A stretch of DNA of 62,863 bases, taken from Thermus neutrinimicus. Lineage in GTDB: Bacteria; Deinococcota; Deinococci; Deinococcales; Thermaceae. Both the position numbers and the translations under genes were made by a program. Shown piece by piece: positions 30,289-38,477 of this stretch (position 1 is the stretch's first letter; each line of letters starts with the position of its first letter). The stretch spans positions 1 to 62,863 of the forward strand of contig NZ_JAKTNU010000014.1 of NCBI RefSeq assembly GCF_022760955.1. Reading direction: 5' to 3'. The notes below the pieces were generated by a model that made no database searches, had not been told where the DNA came from, and worked only from the letters and a program-made list of their open reading frames with translations.

Positions 30289-30294
30289 AATATA
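30289..30294 (-). promoter_or_regulatory. Extended -10 of the minus-strand thiol operon
   Basis: TGCTATATT on the minus strand (TG-N-TATATT; hexamer at 30294-30289). The start would be near 30282, beside operator 1. Confidence 0.5.
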
Positions 30295-30340
30295 GCAGAT
30301 GTTTCCCCTAAAGAATAGACCCGAACCCACCGTGCTCCTA

Positions 30341-30370
30341 TTGACACCTAGTACCCCCATGGGGTATCTT
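30341..30370 (+). promoter_or_regulatory. Promoter of the persulfide dioxygenase operon
   Basis: TTGACA (30341-30346), 18 bases, TATCTT (30365-30370). Operator 2 occupies most of the spacer, so a bound repressor would block RNA polymerase. Confidence 0.65.
30352..30366. promoter_or_regulatory. CsoR/CstR-like operator 2
   Basis: TACCCCCATGGGGTA, nearly the same palindrome as at 30261-30276, placed between the -35 and -10. CstR, the persulfide sensor that controls cst genes in Firmicutes, binds sites of this form; no CsoR/CstR gene is in the window. Confidence 0.65.
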
Positions 30371-30411
30371 AGGCGGCGTGGGGACAATAGTCCCATTCAG
30401 GAGGTGAAGCC

Positions 30412-31848
30412 ATGGTATTCAGGCAGATCTACGAGGAGGGTTTGGCCCAGATGAGCTACCTCCTGGGGTGCGCGGCCACCGGGGAGGCCCTGGTGGTGGA
30501 CCCCAAGCGGGATGTGGACACCTATCTGGAGCTGGCAGAAAGCCTGGGCTTACGCATCACCGCCATCGCCGAAACCCACATCCACGCGGACTACCTCTCG
30601 GGGGCCCGGGAGCTGGCCAAGGCCACCGGGGCCACCCTCTACCTTTCCGACGAGGGGGATGAAAACTGGAAGTACAAGGGCCTGGAAGGCTTCTCCTATG
30701 TCCTCCTTAAGGACGGGGATGAGTTCCGGGTGGGGAACATCCGCGTAAAGGCGGTGCACACCCCCGGGCACACCCCGGAGCACATTTCCCTCCTGGTGGG
30801 GGACGGGGCGGTGACGGACGAACCCCTTCTCTTCCTCACAGGCGACTTCGTCTTCGTGGGGGATATCGGCCGGCCGGACCTTCTGGAGGAAGCCGCCGGC
30901 ATCAAGGGCACCGCCTTGCCCGGGGCCCGGCGCATGTTCCGAAGCCTCAAGGAGAAGTTCCTTACCCTTCCCGACCACGTCCAGGTCTGGCCGGGCCACG
31001 GGGCAGGCTCGGCCTGCGGCAAGGCCCTGGGGGCCCTTCCCGCCACCACCGTGGGCTACGAAAGGCGCTACGCCTGGTGGGCGGAGTACCTGGAAAGGGA
31101 TGACGAGGAGGGCTTTGTAAAGGCGCTTCTTGCGGGCCAACCCGAAGCCCCCACCTACTTCAAGGAGATGAAACGGATGAACCGGGATGGCATGCCCGTC
31201 TTGGGAGGCATCCCCCACCCGGGCCGGCTCACCAAGGCCCAGTTTGACCGCTACCTGCGGGAGGGCGCCATCCTGGTGGACACCCGGGACAAGTTTGCCT
31301 TCGCCGGGGGACACATCCCGGGCTCCATCAACATCCCTGCGGGGAAAAACTTCTCCACCTGGGCGGGGTGGCTCCTCCCCTACGACCGGCCCCTGATCCT
31401 CCTGGCCCACCCCTCCGAGGTGGAGGCCCTGACCCGGGCCCTGATCCGCATTGGCCTGGACGAGGTGGTGGGGTACATCCCGGGCTTGCAGGGGTACGCG
31501 GACGGGGAGCTGGAAACCGTGCCCCAGATCACGGCCCGGGAGGCCAAGGCCCTGTGGGAGCGGGGCGAGGCGGTGATCCTGGACGTCCGGGGCCGGGACG
31601 AGTACCTGGCCGGGCACATCCCCGGGGCCTTGAACATCCATGCGGGGCGGGTTCTGGCCCATCTGGACAAGCTCCCCAAGGACAAGCCCCTCGTGGTCCA
31701 CTGCGTGGGCGGGGATCGCTCCAGCACCGCCATCAGCGCCCTCTTGTCCCACGGATTCAAGAACGCCCTTAACCTCACCGGGGGAATCAAGGCCTGGCAG
31801 GAGGCAGGGTTTCCGGTGGCCAAAGGGGAAGAGCTGGTGGGCGCCTAA
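30412..31848 (+). CDS. Persulfide dioxygenase-rhodanese fusion (CstB-like)
   Basis: 478 residues. The N-terminal metallo-beta-lactamase domain has THIHADYLSG (THxHxD, 55-60), HTPGH (116-120), the bridging TGDFVF Asp and WPGHG, as in ETHE1-type persulfide dioxygenases. Two rhodanese domains follow. The first lacks the catalytic Cys (LLAHPSE in the loop), and the second has it (VVHCVGGDRSS, Cys431). This is the CstB layout, oxidising persulfides and passing on sulfur. GGAGG precedes the ATG. Likely induced by persulfide through operator 2. Confidence 0.9.
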   Translation: MVFRQIYEEGLAQMSYLLGCAATGEALVVDPKRDVDTYLELAESLGLRITAIAETHIHADYLSGARELAKATGATLYLSDEGDENWKYKGLEGFSYVLLKDGDEFRVGNIRVKAVHTPGHTPEHISLLVGDGAVTDEPLLFLTGDFVFVGDIGRPDLLEEAAGIKGTALPGARRMFRSLKEKFLTLPDHVQVWPGHGAGSACGKALGALPATTVGYERRYAWWAEYLERDDEEGFVKALLAGQPEAPTYFKEMKRMNRDGMPVLGGIPHPGRLTKAQFDRYLREGAILVDTRDKFAFAGGHIPGSINIPAGKNFSTWAGWLLPYDRPLILLAHPSEVEALTRALIRIGLDEVVGYIPGLQGYADGELETVPQITAREAKALWERGEAVILDVRGRDEYLAGHIPGALNIHAGRVLAHLDKLPKDKPLVVHCVGGDRSSTAISALLSHGFKNALNLTGGIKAWQEAGFPVAKGEELVGA

Positions 31849-31857
31849 GCGCCCAGT

Positions 31858-31888
31858 GGGGAAGCCGGGGCATGAGCCCGGTTTCCCC
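31858..31888 (+). other. Strong intercistronic hairpin
   Basis: A 12-bp stem (31858-31869/31877-31888) with one G-U pair and a 7-base loop, between the dioxygenase stop and the next ribosome site. There is no T-tract, so it may protect or punctuate the mRNA rather than end it. Confidence 0.55.
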
Positions 31889-31907
31889 CTACTCCAAAGG
31901 AGGCATC

Positions 31908-32567
31908 ATGTACGAAGCCCAGGTTAAAGACCTTAGCCCTGAGGAGGCCAAGAAGCTTTACGACCAAGGCGTCACCTTCCTCGACGTGCGGGAGGTGGAG
32001 GAGTACGCCCAGGCCCGCATTCCCGGGGCGGGCCTTCTTCCCCTCTCCGAGTTCATGGCCCGCCACGGGGAGATCCCCAAGGACAAACCCGTGGTCCTCT
32101 ACTGCCGCACGGGAAACCGTTCCTGGCAAGCGGCCGCCTGGCTCACCGCCCAGGGCTACGGGAACATCTACAACCTCGAGGGGGGTATCGTCCGCTGGTA
32201 CCGGGCAGGGCTTCCCGTGGACACCAGCCCGGTGGAGGTGGGCTACACCGCCACCCCATACCAGGAGGTGGGCCCCCACGAGGCGGAAAAGCTCCTAGGG
32301 GAAGCCTTGGTGGTGGACGTGCGGGAGCCCTGGGAGTACGTGGAAGGGCACGTGCCCGGGGCGGTGAATATCCCCCTTTCCTCCTTGCCCCAACGGCTTA
32401 ACGAGCTGCCCAAGGACCGGCCTATCCTCCTGGTGTGCAACTCCGGCAACCGCTCGGGGGTAGCGGCGGACTACCTGGTTGGCCAGGGCTTCCCTGGGGA
32501 ACGGGTGTACAACCTCGAGGGGGGCACCTACGCCTGGATGGGAGCGGGCCTTCCGGTGGAGCGATGA
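31908..32567 (+). CDS. Tandem rhodanese protein, both sites intact
   Basis: 219 residues, two rhodanese domains. Each has its catalytic Cys: YCRTGNRSWQ in the first and VCNSGNRSGV in the second, both in CxxGxR loops. Thiosulfate or persulfide sulfurtransferase is likely. ATG 31908 follows AAAGGAGG. It overlaps the TauE-type exporter by 4 bases, so sulfur transfer and export are coupled. Confidence 0.9.
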   Translation: MYEAQVKDLSPEEAKKLYDQGVTFLDVREVEEYAQARIPGAGLLPLSEFMARHGEIPKDKPVVLYCRTGNRSWQAAAWLTAQGYGNIYNLEGGIVRWYRAGLPVDTSPVEVGYTATPYQEVGPHEAEKLLGEALVVDVREPWEYVEGHVPGAVNIPLSSLPQRLNELPKDRPILLVCNSGNRSGVAADYLVGQGFPGERVYNLEGGTYAWMGAGLPVER

Positions 32568-33325
32568 GCCTGGCCCTTCTGGGCGCCCTCCTCATCGGGC
32601 TTTCCCTGGGTCTCTTGGGCTCGGGAGGGTCCATCCTCACGGTGCCCGTTCTCGTCTACCTCCTGGGGGAGCCTCCCAAGCAAGCCATCGCCGAAAGCCT
32701 CCTCATCGTGGGGGGGATCGCCCTCCTGGGAGCCTTGCCCTATGCCCTAAGGGGCCTGGTGGACTGGCGCAACGTGCTCCTCTTCGGCCTCCCAGGGATG
32801 GCGGGCACCTACCTGGGGGCTTGGCTCTCCCGCTTCGTTTCCGGGGAGGTGCAGCTTCTCACCTTCGCCCTGGTCATGCTTCTCGCCGCCTACTTCATGG
32901 CCCGGCCGAGCCCCCTGAGGACCAAGGCCCAAGGAAGCCGCAAGCCCTGGAAGATCCTCCTGGACGGGCTGGCGGTGGGGGCCCTCACCGGCTTTGTGGG
33001 GGTGGGTGGGGGCTTTCTCATCGTGCCCGCCCTGGTTCTCCTGGGGGGCCTTCCCATGCACCTGGCCATCGGCACCAGCCTCTTCATCATTGCCCTCAAG
33101 TCCTTTGCCGGCTTCTACAAGTACCTGCACCTTTTGCCCGAGCTGGGCCTGGCCGTGAACTATGGGGTGGCCCTCCTCTTCGTGGGGGTGGGGACCCTGG
33201 GAAGCTTCCTGGGCGGCCGGCTTGCCGTGCGGCTACCCCAGGAAGGCCTGAGGCGGGGCTTTGCCCTTTTCCTGGTGGTCATGGGAGCCTTCATCGTGGC
33301 CCAGAGCCTGGCCCAGGGGCATTAG
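32564..33325 (+). CDS. TauE/SafE-family sulfite or anion exporter
   Basis: 253-residue membrane protein with about eight segments in two similar halves ([35 protein letters not shown]). This is the TauE/SafE fold. Following persulfide oxidation and rhodanese genes, sulfite or thiosulfate export is the obvious role, although substrate cannot be read from sequence. ATG 32564 is fixed by the ATGA overlap. Confidence 0.88.
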   Translation: MSLALLGALLIGLSLGLLGSGGSILTVPVLVYLLGEPPKQAIAESLLIVGGIALLGALPYALRGLVDWRNVLLFGLPGMAGTYLGAWLSRFVSGEVQLLTFALVMLLAAYFMARPSPLRTKAQGSRKPWKILLDGLAVGALTGFVGVGGGFLIVPALVLLGGLPMHLAIGTSLFIIALKSFAGFYKYLHLLPELGLAVNYGVALLFVGVGTLGSFLGGRLAVRLPQEGLRRGFALFLVVMGAFIVAQSLAQGH

Positions 33326-33334
33326 ACTGAAGGG

Positions 33335-34183
33335 GTGCCCTTCCGCACCCTCTTGGCCATCCAAGCGGAGGCCAAGCCCGAGCATTACCGCACGGAAAAA
33401 GCCTTCCGGGAGCGGGTCTTCTCCCTGCTAGGCCCCCTCGAGGGCACCCCCTCCCCCCGCCTGGCCGCCTTCCCCGAGCTCTTCGGGCTTCCCCTCCTCC
33501 TGCACCTGGAAGGGGATCTCCGTGCCGGGGACCTTTTGAAAAACCCCCTTCTCCCCTGGAGGCGGGCCCGGCGGGCCTACGGGATTTTCCGGGAGGTGAT
33601 GGCCGAGGCCGCCAGGGCCTTTGGCACCTACTTGCTCTCTGGCACCCTGCTCTCCCCACCCTATGAGGAGGAGCTAGCCCGGGGGCGGTTCGCCCGCACC
33701 CCCCTTTTTCAAAACCTGGCCCTCTTCTTTAACCCCAGGGGCCGCCTCCTGGCCCAGGTGCCCAAGATGGAACTCACACCCCCTGAGCGTTGGCTCAGGC
33801 GGGGCACCTTCGGCCCCCACCTGGTGGAAACCCGGGCGGGTAGGGTTGGCATACTAATCTGCTTGGACGGCTTCTTTGAGAAGCACCTGTCCCGGCTGGA
33901 CGCCCAGGGGGCGGAAATCCTCCTGCAGCCCTCCGCCAACCCCGCCCCCTGGGAAAGGCCTTGGCCCTGGGATAGGTCCAGGAAAGAGGGCGAGGTGTGG
34001 CTGGCCTGCGCCAGGGAACGGCTAAGGGACCGGGAGAACCTAAGGCTTCTCCTTAACCCCATGCTGAACGGAACAATCCTGGGCCTAAGCTTTGAGGGGC
34101 AAAGCGGCGTCTACGCCCCTGGGGAGGCCCTGGCCTTGGCCCCTGCCCCCCGGGGGGATGCGGCCCTCCTCCTCACGCTATAG
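33335..34183 (+). CDS. Carbon-nitrogen hydrolase (nitrilase superfamily)
   Basis: 282 residues with the Glu-Lys-Cys triad of the family: Glu in AAFPELFG, Lys in AQVPKMELT and Cys in ILICLDGFFE. Amidase or nitrilase class; substrate unknown. The GTG follows TAGACT (33323-33328) by 6 bases, so it may be leaderless; AAGGGG is also directly upstream. Its stop overlaps the convergent isomerase gene by 6 bases. Confidence 0.83.
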   Translation: MPFRTLLAIQAEAKPEHYRTEKAFRERVFSLLGPLEGTPSPRLAAFPELFGLPLLLHLEGDLRAGDLLKNPLLPWRRARRAYGIFREVMAEAARAFGTYLLSGTLLSPPYEEELARGRFARTPLFQNLALFFNPRGRLLAQVPKMELTPPERWLRRGTFGPHLVETRAGRVGILICLDGFFEKHLSRLDAQGAEILLQPSANPAPWERPWPWDRSRKEGEVWLACARERLRDRENLRLLLNPMLNGTILGLSFEGQSGVYAPGEALALAPAPRGDAALLLTL

Positions 34184-35104
34184 GCGCTCGGGGAAAAGGG
34201 CTATGGGATAGGGGCGGATCAGGAACCTGACCAGCCTTTCCCAGGCCTTGTCCTTCACCCCTTGGGCCAGCTCCTCCGCCACCTCCTCCAAGGGGTAGCG
34301 GCCCGGGGGTACCCGCCTTTCCAAGAGGATCACGTGGAAGCCAAACTCCGTCCCCACGGGAGGGGAAACCTCCCCGGGCCTCAGGGCCAGCAGGGCCTTT
34401 TCAAAGGTGGGGATGTAGGTGCCCTCTGGCTCGCAACCCAGATCCCCCCCAGCCTCCTTGGAGCCAGGGTCCTGGGAAACCTCCTGGGCCACCTGGGCAA
34501 AGGCCTCCCCCTTGGCCAGGCGGGCGAGGACCTCCTTGGCCGCCTCGAGGGTGGGCACCAGGATGTGCCGGGCGCAGTAGAGGGTGGGGTGGCGGTACTC
34601 CGGGGACAGGAGCCAAAGGGCCTTCAGGGCCGCCGGGGAAACCTTAAGCTGCGCGCGGTAATGGGCCTCCAGGGCCTCGAGGGCCATGGCCTCGGAAAGC
34701 AGGGTGCGGTAGGTGGCCAGGTCAGGCACCCCTGCCCCCTCCAGGGCCCTCTGCAGGGCCTCCTCTTCGGGGAAGGCCCTCACCAGCTGGGCCACCCGGG
34801 CCTCCACGCTATCGGGCAAGGGCCAGAAACCCTGGCGCCTGGCCAGCAAAAGTAGCGCCCGCTCCTCCGCCAGGGCCTCCAGGTAAGGGGCCCGGTACTG
34901 GGCAAGGAGGGCCCGGGTTTCCTCGGAGTCGGGCAGGCCAAGCTGCCGCAGCGCGCTTTTGGCGAAGAGGCCAAAGCGGAGCTCAAACTGGCCTTTGGTG
35001 ATGCTTTCTGGCCCCACCTGGGCCACCACGGGGTCTTCCTGGGCCTGGACCCAAGGGGATAGGCTCAGGCCTAAGGATAGGAGGAGGGGAAAAGGGAAGC
35101 GCAT
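34178..35104 (-). CDS. Parvulin-type peptidyl-prolyl isomerase (SurA/PrsA-like)
   Basis: 308-residue exported folding factor. A signal peptide ends near PWVQA. An N-terminal chaperone-like helical domain follows. The parvulin domain at about 195-285 contains CARHILVPTLEAAKEVLARL, DLGCEPEGTYIPTFEKAL and FGFHVILLERR. ATG 35104 is chosen because a TAGCAT -10 lies 5 bases upstream and a typical signal peptide begins there. Confidence 0.85.
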   Translation of the reverse strand: MRFPFPLLLSLGLSLSPWVQAQEDPVVAQVGPESITKGQFELRFGLFAKSALRQLGLPDSEETRALLAQYRAPYLEALAEERALLLLARRQGFWPLPDSVEARVAQLVRAFPEEEALQRALEGAGVPDLATYRTLLSEAMALEALEAHYRAQLKVSPAALKALWLLSPEYRHPTLYCARHILVPTLEAAKEVLARLAKGEAFAQVAQEVSQDPGSKEAGGDLGCEPEGTYIPTFEKALLALRPGEVSPPVGTEFGFHVILLERRVPPGRYPLEEVAEELAQGVKDKAWERLVRFLIRPYPIALFPERL

Positions 35105-35108
35105 GCCC

Positions 35109-35120
35109 CATGCTAGCATG
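35109..35120. promoter_or_regulatory. Palindrome holding two divergent -10 elements
   Basis: CATGCTAGCATG is a perfect 12-base palindrome that reads TAGCAT on both strands. On the plus strand (35114-35119) it is 7 bases before GTG 35127 of hemE. On the minus strand (35115-35110) it is 5 bases before ATG 35104 of the isomerase. Confidence 0.5.
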
Positions 35121-35126
35121 AAGGGC

Positions 35127-36149
35127 GTGAACGACCTCATCCTCCAGGCGGCCCGGGGCAGGCCCACCTCGAGGCCCCCCGTCTGGTTCATGCGGCAGGC
35201 GGGGCGCTACCAAAAGGAGTACCAGGAGATCAGGCGGCGCTACACCCTACCGGAGATCGTGCAAAACCCCGAGGTCTGCGCCCAGGTTACCCTCCTTCCG
35301 GTGAGGCAACTGGGGGTGGACGCCGCCATCCTCTTTGCGGACATCACCACCCCCCTCTATGGGATGGGGGTGGAGCTGGACCTGGTGGAAGGCAAAGGCC
35401 CCGTCATCCACCGGCCCATCCGGGATCCCAAGGGGGTGGAGGCCCTAAGGCCCCTGGAGCCGGAAGCGGCGGTGCCCTTCGTCCTGGAGACCATCCGCCT
35501 GCTGAAAAGGGAGCTTAAGGTGCCCCTCATCGGCTTTGCCGGGGCTCCTTTCACCCTGGCCAGCTACCTCATTGAGGGCGGGCCAAGCCGCCATTTCAAG
35601 GAGGTCAAGGCCTTCATGTACCGGGAGGAAGCCCTTTGGCACCGACTTCTGGAGAAGCTCACCCAGGCCATGGCCCGCTACCTGAAGGCCCAGGCCGAGG
35701 CAGGGGCCGACCTCCTCCAGGTCTTTGACTCCTGGGTGGGGGCCCTTTCCCCTGCCGACTACCGCCGCTATGTGAAGCCCCACATGGCCAGGCTCTTCCA
35801 GGAGCTGAGGCCCCTGGGGGTGCCCGTGATCCACTTCGGGGTGGGGACCATGGGCCTTCTCAAGGAGATGCAGGAGGCCGGGGGGGAGGTGATCGGCCTG
35901 GACCACCACACCCCTCTTCCCTGGGCCCGGGAGGTGCTGGGGGAAACCCCCGTCCAGGGCAACCTGGACCCCGTGGTCCTCTTTGCCCCCAAGGAGGTGA
36001 TCCGGCGGGAGGTGGAAAGGATCCTTGGGGAAAACGCCCGCCGGCCCGGGCACATCTTCAACCTGGGCCACGGGATCCTACCCGGCACCCCGGTGGAACA
36101 CGTGCGCTATGTGGTAGAACTCCTCAAGGAAAAGGAGGAAGAGGCATGA
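35127..36149 (+). CDS. hemE: Uroporphyrinogen decarboxylase
   Basis: Makes coproporphyrinogen III from uroporphyrinogen III. Signatures: NDLILQAARG, RPPVWFMRQAGRYQKEY, FADITTPLYGMG, GFAGAPFTLASYLIEGG, and NLGHGILPGTPVEHV near the end. GTG 35127 is preferred because it follows a -10 by 7 bases and gives the usual MNDL start; ATG 35118 is the alternative. It overlaps hemH by 4 bases. Confidence 0.96.
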   Translation: MNDLILQAARGRPTSRPPVWFMRQAGRYQKEYQEIRRRYTLPEIVQNPEVCAQVTLLPVRQLGVDAAILFADITTPLYGMGVELDLVEGKGPVIHRPIRDPKGVEALRPLEPEAAVPFVLETIRLLKRELKVPLIGFAGAPFTLASYLIEGGPSRHFKEVKAFMYREEALWHRLLEKLTQAMARYLKAQAEAGADLLQVFDSWVGALSPADYRRYVKPHMARLFQELRPLGVPVIHFGVGTMGLLKEMQEAGGEVIGLDHHTPLPWAREVLGETPVQGNLDPVVLFAPKEVIRREVERILGENARRPGHIFNLGHGILPGTPVEHVRYVVELLKEKEEEA

Positions 36150-37099
36150 ACGTACTCCTCATGGCCTACGGAACCCCCTACACCCCGGAAGAGATCGAAC
36201 CCTACTACACCGACATCCGCCGGGGAAGGCGCCCTTCGGAGGAACTTTTGCGGGAGCTGGAGGAGCGCTACGACGCCATCGGGAAAAGCCCCCTCAACGA
36301 GATCACCCTGGCCCAGGCCATCCGGCTCCAGGCGCTTCTGAACCTCGAGGCCCCCTCCTACCCCAAGCGCCTCCTGGGCCCCTTCGGCCCCCGCACCCCC
36401 CAGGGCCCGGCCCGGGTCTACGTGGGCACCAAGCACTGGCACCCCTCCATCGGGGAGGCCATCGCCGCCATGCACGAGGATGGGGTGAGGCGGGCGGTGG
36501 CCATCGTGGCAGCCCCCCACTACTCCCTAAGGAGCGTGGCGGAGTACCAGGAGAAGGTGGAGGCCGCCCTAAAGTCCCTCCCCGAGCCCATGGAGATGCT
36601 CTGGGTGGAAAGCTACGAGGCCCATCCTGGCCTGATCGCCGCCTACGCCAGGAGGCTGGAGGAGGCCATCTGGCGGCTCAAGGAGCCCAGGAAGGCCGCG
36701 TACATCTTCACCGCCCACTCCATCCCCCTTGCCGCCGTGGAACGGGGCGACCCCTATCCCCGCCAGGTGGAGAGGACGGCGGAACTCATCGCCAAAAGGC
36801 TTGCCCTGCCCCGCTTTAGCGTGGCCTACCAGTCCGCAGGCCGCACCCCTGAGCCCTGGCTTGGCCCCGACGTCAACGAGCACCTCAGGGCCTTAAGGGA
36901 GGAGGGCTTTGAGGAGGCGGTGGTGCAGGCGGTGGGCTTCCCCGCCGACCACCTGGAGGTCTATTACGACCTGGACCTCGAGGCCCAAGCCACCGCCCGC
37001 GAGGTGGGCTTGAGGCTTGTCCGGGCCCGGAGCCTCAACGCCGATCTGGACTACATCCAGGTGCTTAAGGAGCTGGTGGAGGCGGCGTGGCTCAAGTAG
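36146..37099 (+). CDS. hemH: Ferrochelatase (protoporphyrin or coproporphyrin type)
   Basis: Inserts Fe(II) into a porphyrin. 317 residues with LLMAYGTPYTPEEIEPYY at the start, FTAHSIPLAAVERGDPY with the catalytic His, and GFPADHLEVYYDLDLEA with the conserved Glu cluster. No C-terminal membrane anchor. The hemE-hemH-hemY order equals that of Bacillus, where the enzyme is a coproporphyrin ferrochelatase. The stop overlaps hemY by 13 bases. Confidence 0.93.
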   Translation: MNVLLMAYGTPYTPEEIEPYYTDIRRGRRPSEELLRELEERYDAIGKSPLNEITLAQAIRLQALLNLEAPSYPKRLLGPFGPRTPQGPARVYVGTKHWHPSIGEAIAAMHEDGVRRAVAIVAAPHYSLRSVAEYQEKVEAALKSLPEPMEMLWVESYEAHPGLIAAYARRLEEAIWRLKEPRKAAYIFTAHSIPLAAVERGDPYPRQVERTAELIAKRLALPRFSVAYQSAGRTPEPWLGPDVNEHLRALREEGFEEAVVQAVGFPADHLEVYYDLDLEAQATAREVGLRLVRARSLNADLDYIQVLKELVEAAWLK

Positions 37100-38442
37100 C
37101 CGTGGTGGGGGGAGGATGGGCGGGGCTTTCCGCCGCCTTGGCCCTAAAGGATTCTGGGGTGGACCTCCTCCTCCTGGAGGCCAGCCTGCGCCTGGGAGGG
37201 AAGGTGCGCACCCACCAGGGGGAGGGGTTTTTGGTGGAAGGGGGCCCGGACGCTAGCGTGCGCTACAAAAAGGAGGTCCTGGAGCTTGCCGAGCGCTTCG
37301 GCCTCACCCCCATCGGCACCCTGCCCGCCAAGCCCGCAGCCCTGATCCTGCGCAAGGGGAAAGCCCATCCCCTCCCCGAGGGGCTTTTGCAAATCGTCCC
37401 CGGGGATCTCAAGGGCCTCTACCGCACCTCCCTCCTCTCCTTATCCGGAAAGCTCAGGGCGCTGTACGACCTCATCCTCCCCCGGGGAAGCAAGGAGGAC
37501 GAAAGCCTAAAGGAGTTCGTGGAACGGAGGCTGGGCCCCGAGGTCTTCGCCGCCCTGGTGGCGCCCCTGGCGGGGGGCATCTACGGGGGGGAACCGGAGG
37601 AGCTTTCCATGAAGGCCGCCTTCCCCCAGCTTCTGGATCTGGAAAGGAAGCACCGGAGCCTCATCCTGGGGGCCATGCGGGCCCGAAGGGCACGGGGTAG
37701 CCGGGAAGGGGGAAGCCTCTTCTTTTCCTTCCAGGAAGGGCTTTCCCTCTTAACGCGGAGGCTTTCTGAGGAGGTGGCGGAAAAAACCCTCCTGGGCACA
37801 CCGGTCCTGGCCCTCGAGCCCCTGGGGGGCCGGTACCGCCTTCACACCCCCAGGGGACCCCTGGAGGCGGAGGCGGTGGTCCTGGCCACCCCCGCCCCGG
37901 TGGCCGCCCACCTCCTAAGGCCCTTCCTTCCCGAGGCCACGGCCCTTCTCAAGGGCATTCCCCACACCCCGGCCGCCACGGTGAGCCTGGCCTTTGGGGA
38001 GGAGTTGCCCGTGGAAGGGCATGGGCTTCTGGTAGCCAAAGGGGAGGGATACCGGGCCAGGGGGTTTACCTGGACGCACCGGAAGTGGCCAGGAAGGGCC
38101 CCGGAAGGGTTCAGCCTGGTGCGCGCCTACTTCTCCGGGGAGGTGGCGCGGCTTTCGGAAGGGGAGCTGGCCAAGGTGGCCCTCGAGGACCTCCGCCTTT
38201 TCCTGGGCCGTGAAGTGCGCCCGGCACGCACCTGGGTCTTCCGCTTCCCCGAGGGCATGCCCGCCTACCGGGTGGGGCACCTGGAGCGCATGGAAAGGCT
38301 GGAGATGAGCCTTGTCAAGGCCCCGGGCCTCTTTCTGGCGGGGAACTACCTGGAGGGGGTGGGCCTGCCCGAGGTGGTGCGCTCGGGAAAGAGGGCGGCC
38401 CAAAGGGCTCTGGCTTACCTGGCCCTGGCCCCCACCCCCTAG
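37087..38442 (+). CDS. hemY: Protoporphyrinogen/coproporphyrinogen oxidase
   Basis: FAD-dependent oxidase of 451 residues. AVVGGGWAGLSAALAL is the dinucleotide fold and EASLRLGGKVRT the adjacent GG motif. LAGGIYGGEPEELSMKAAFP and LFLAGNYLEGVGLPE near the C-terminus are HemY/CgoX signatures. GTG start inside hemH. In gram-positive-type haem synthesis this enzyme oxidises coproporphyrinogen III before iron insertion; which substrate is used here is open. Confidence 0.92.
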   Translation: MAQVAVVGGGWAGLSAALALKDSGVDLLLLEASLRLGGKVRTHQGEGFLVEGGPDASVRYKKEVLELAERFGLTPIGTLPAKPAALILRKGKAHPLPEGLLQIVPGDLKGLYRTSLLSLSGKLRALYDLILPRGSKEDESLKEFVERRLGPEVFAALVAPLAGGIYGGEPEELSMKAAFPQLLDLERKHRSLILGAMRARRARGSREGGSLFFSFQEGLSLLTRRLSEEVAEKTLLGTPVLALEPLGGRYRLHTPRGPLEAEAVVLATPAPVAAHLLRPFLPEATALLKGIPHTPAATVSLAFGEELPVEGHGLLVAKGEGYRARGFTWTHRKWPGRAPEGFSLVRAYFSGEVARLSEGELAKVALEDLRLFLGREVRPARTWVFRFPEGMPAYRVGHLERMERLEMSLVKAPGLFLAGNYLEGVGLPEVVRSGKRAAQRALAYLALAPTP

Positions 38443-38468
38443 GCAGGAAAGGGGTTGCCGGATAGACT
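38440..38468 (+). promoter_or_regulatory. Candidate promoter of the GGDEF gene
   Basis: TAGGCA (38440-38445), 17 bases, TAGACT (38463-38468). The start codon is 9 bases after the -10, so the leader is at most a few bases. Confidence 0.45.
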
Positions 38469-38477
38469 AGGGCAAAC

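Noticed and set aside
30550..31752. 400-codon open frame on the minus strand
   Set aside because: Lies opposite the persulfide dioxygenase gene; no known motif, and its length follows from the codon bias of the GC-rich gene on the other strand.
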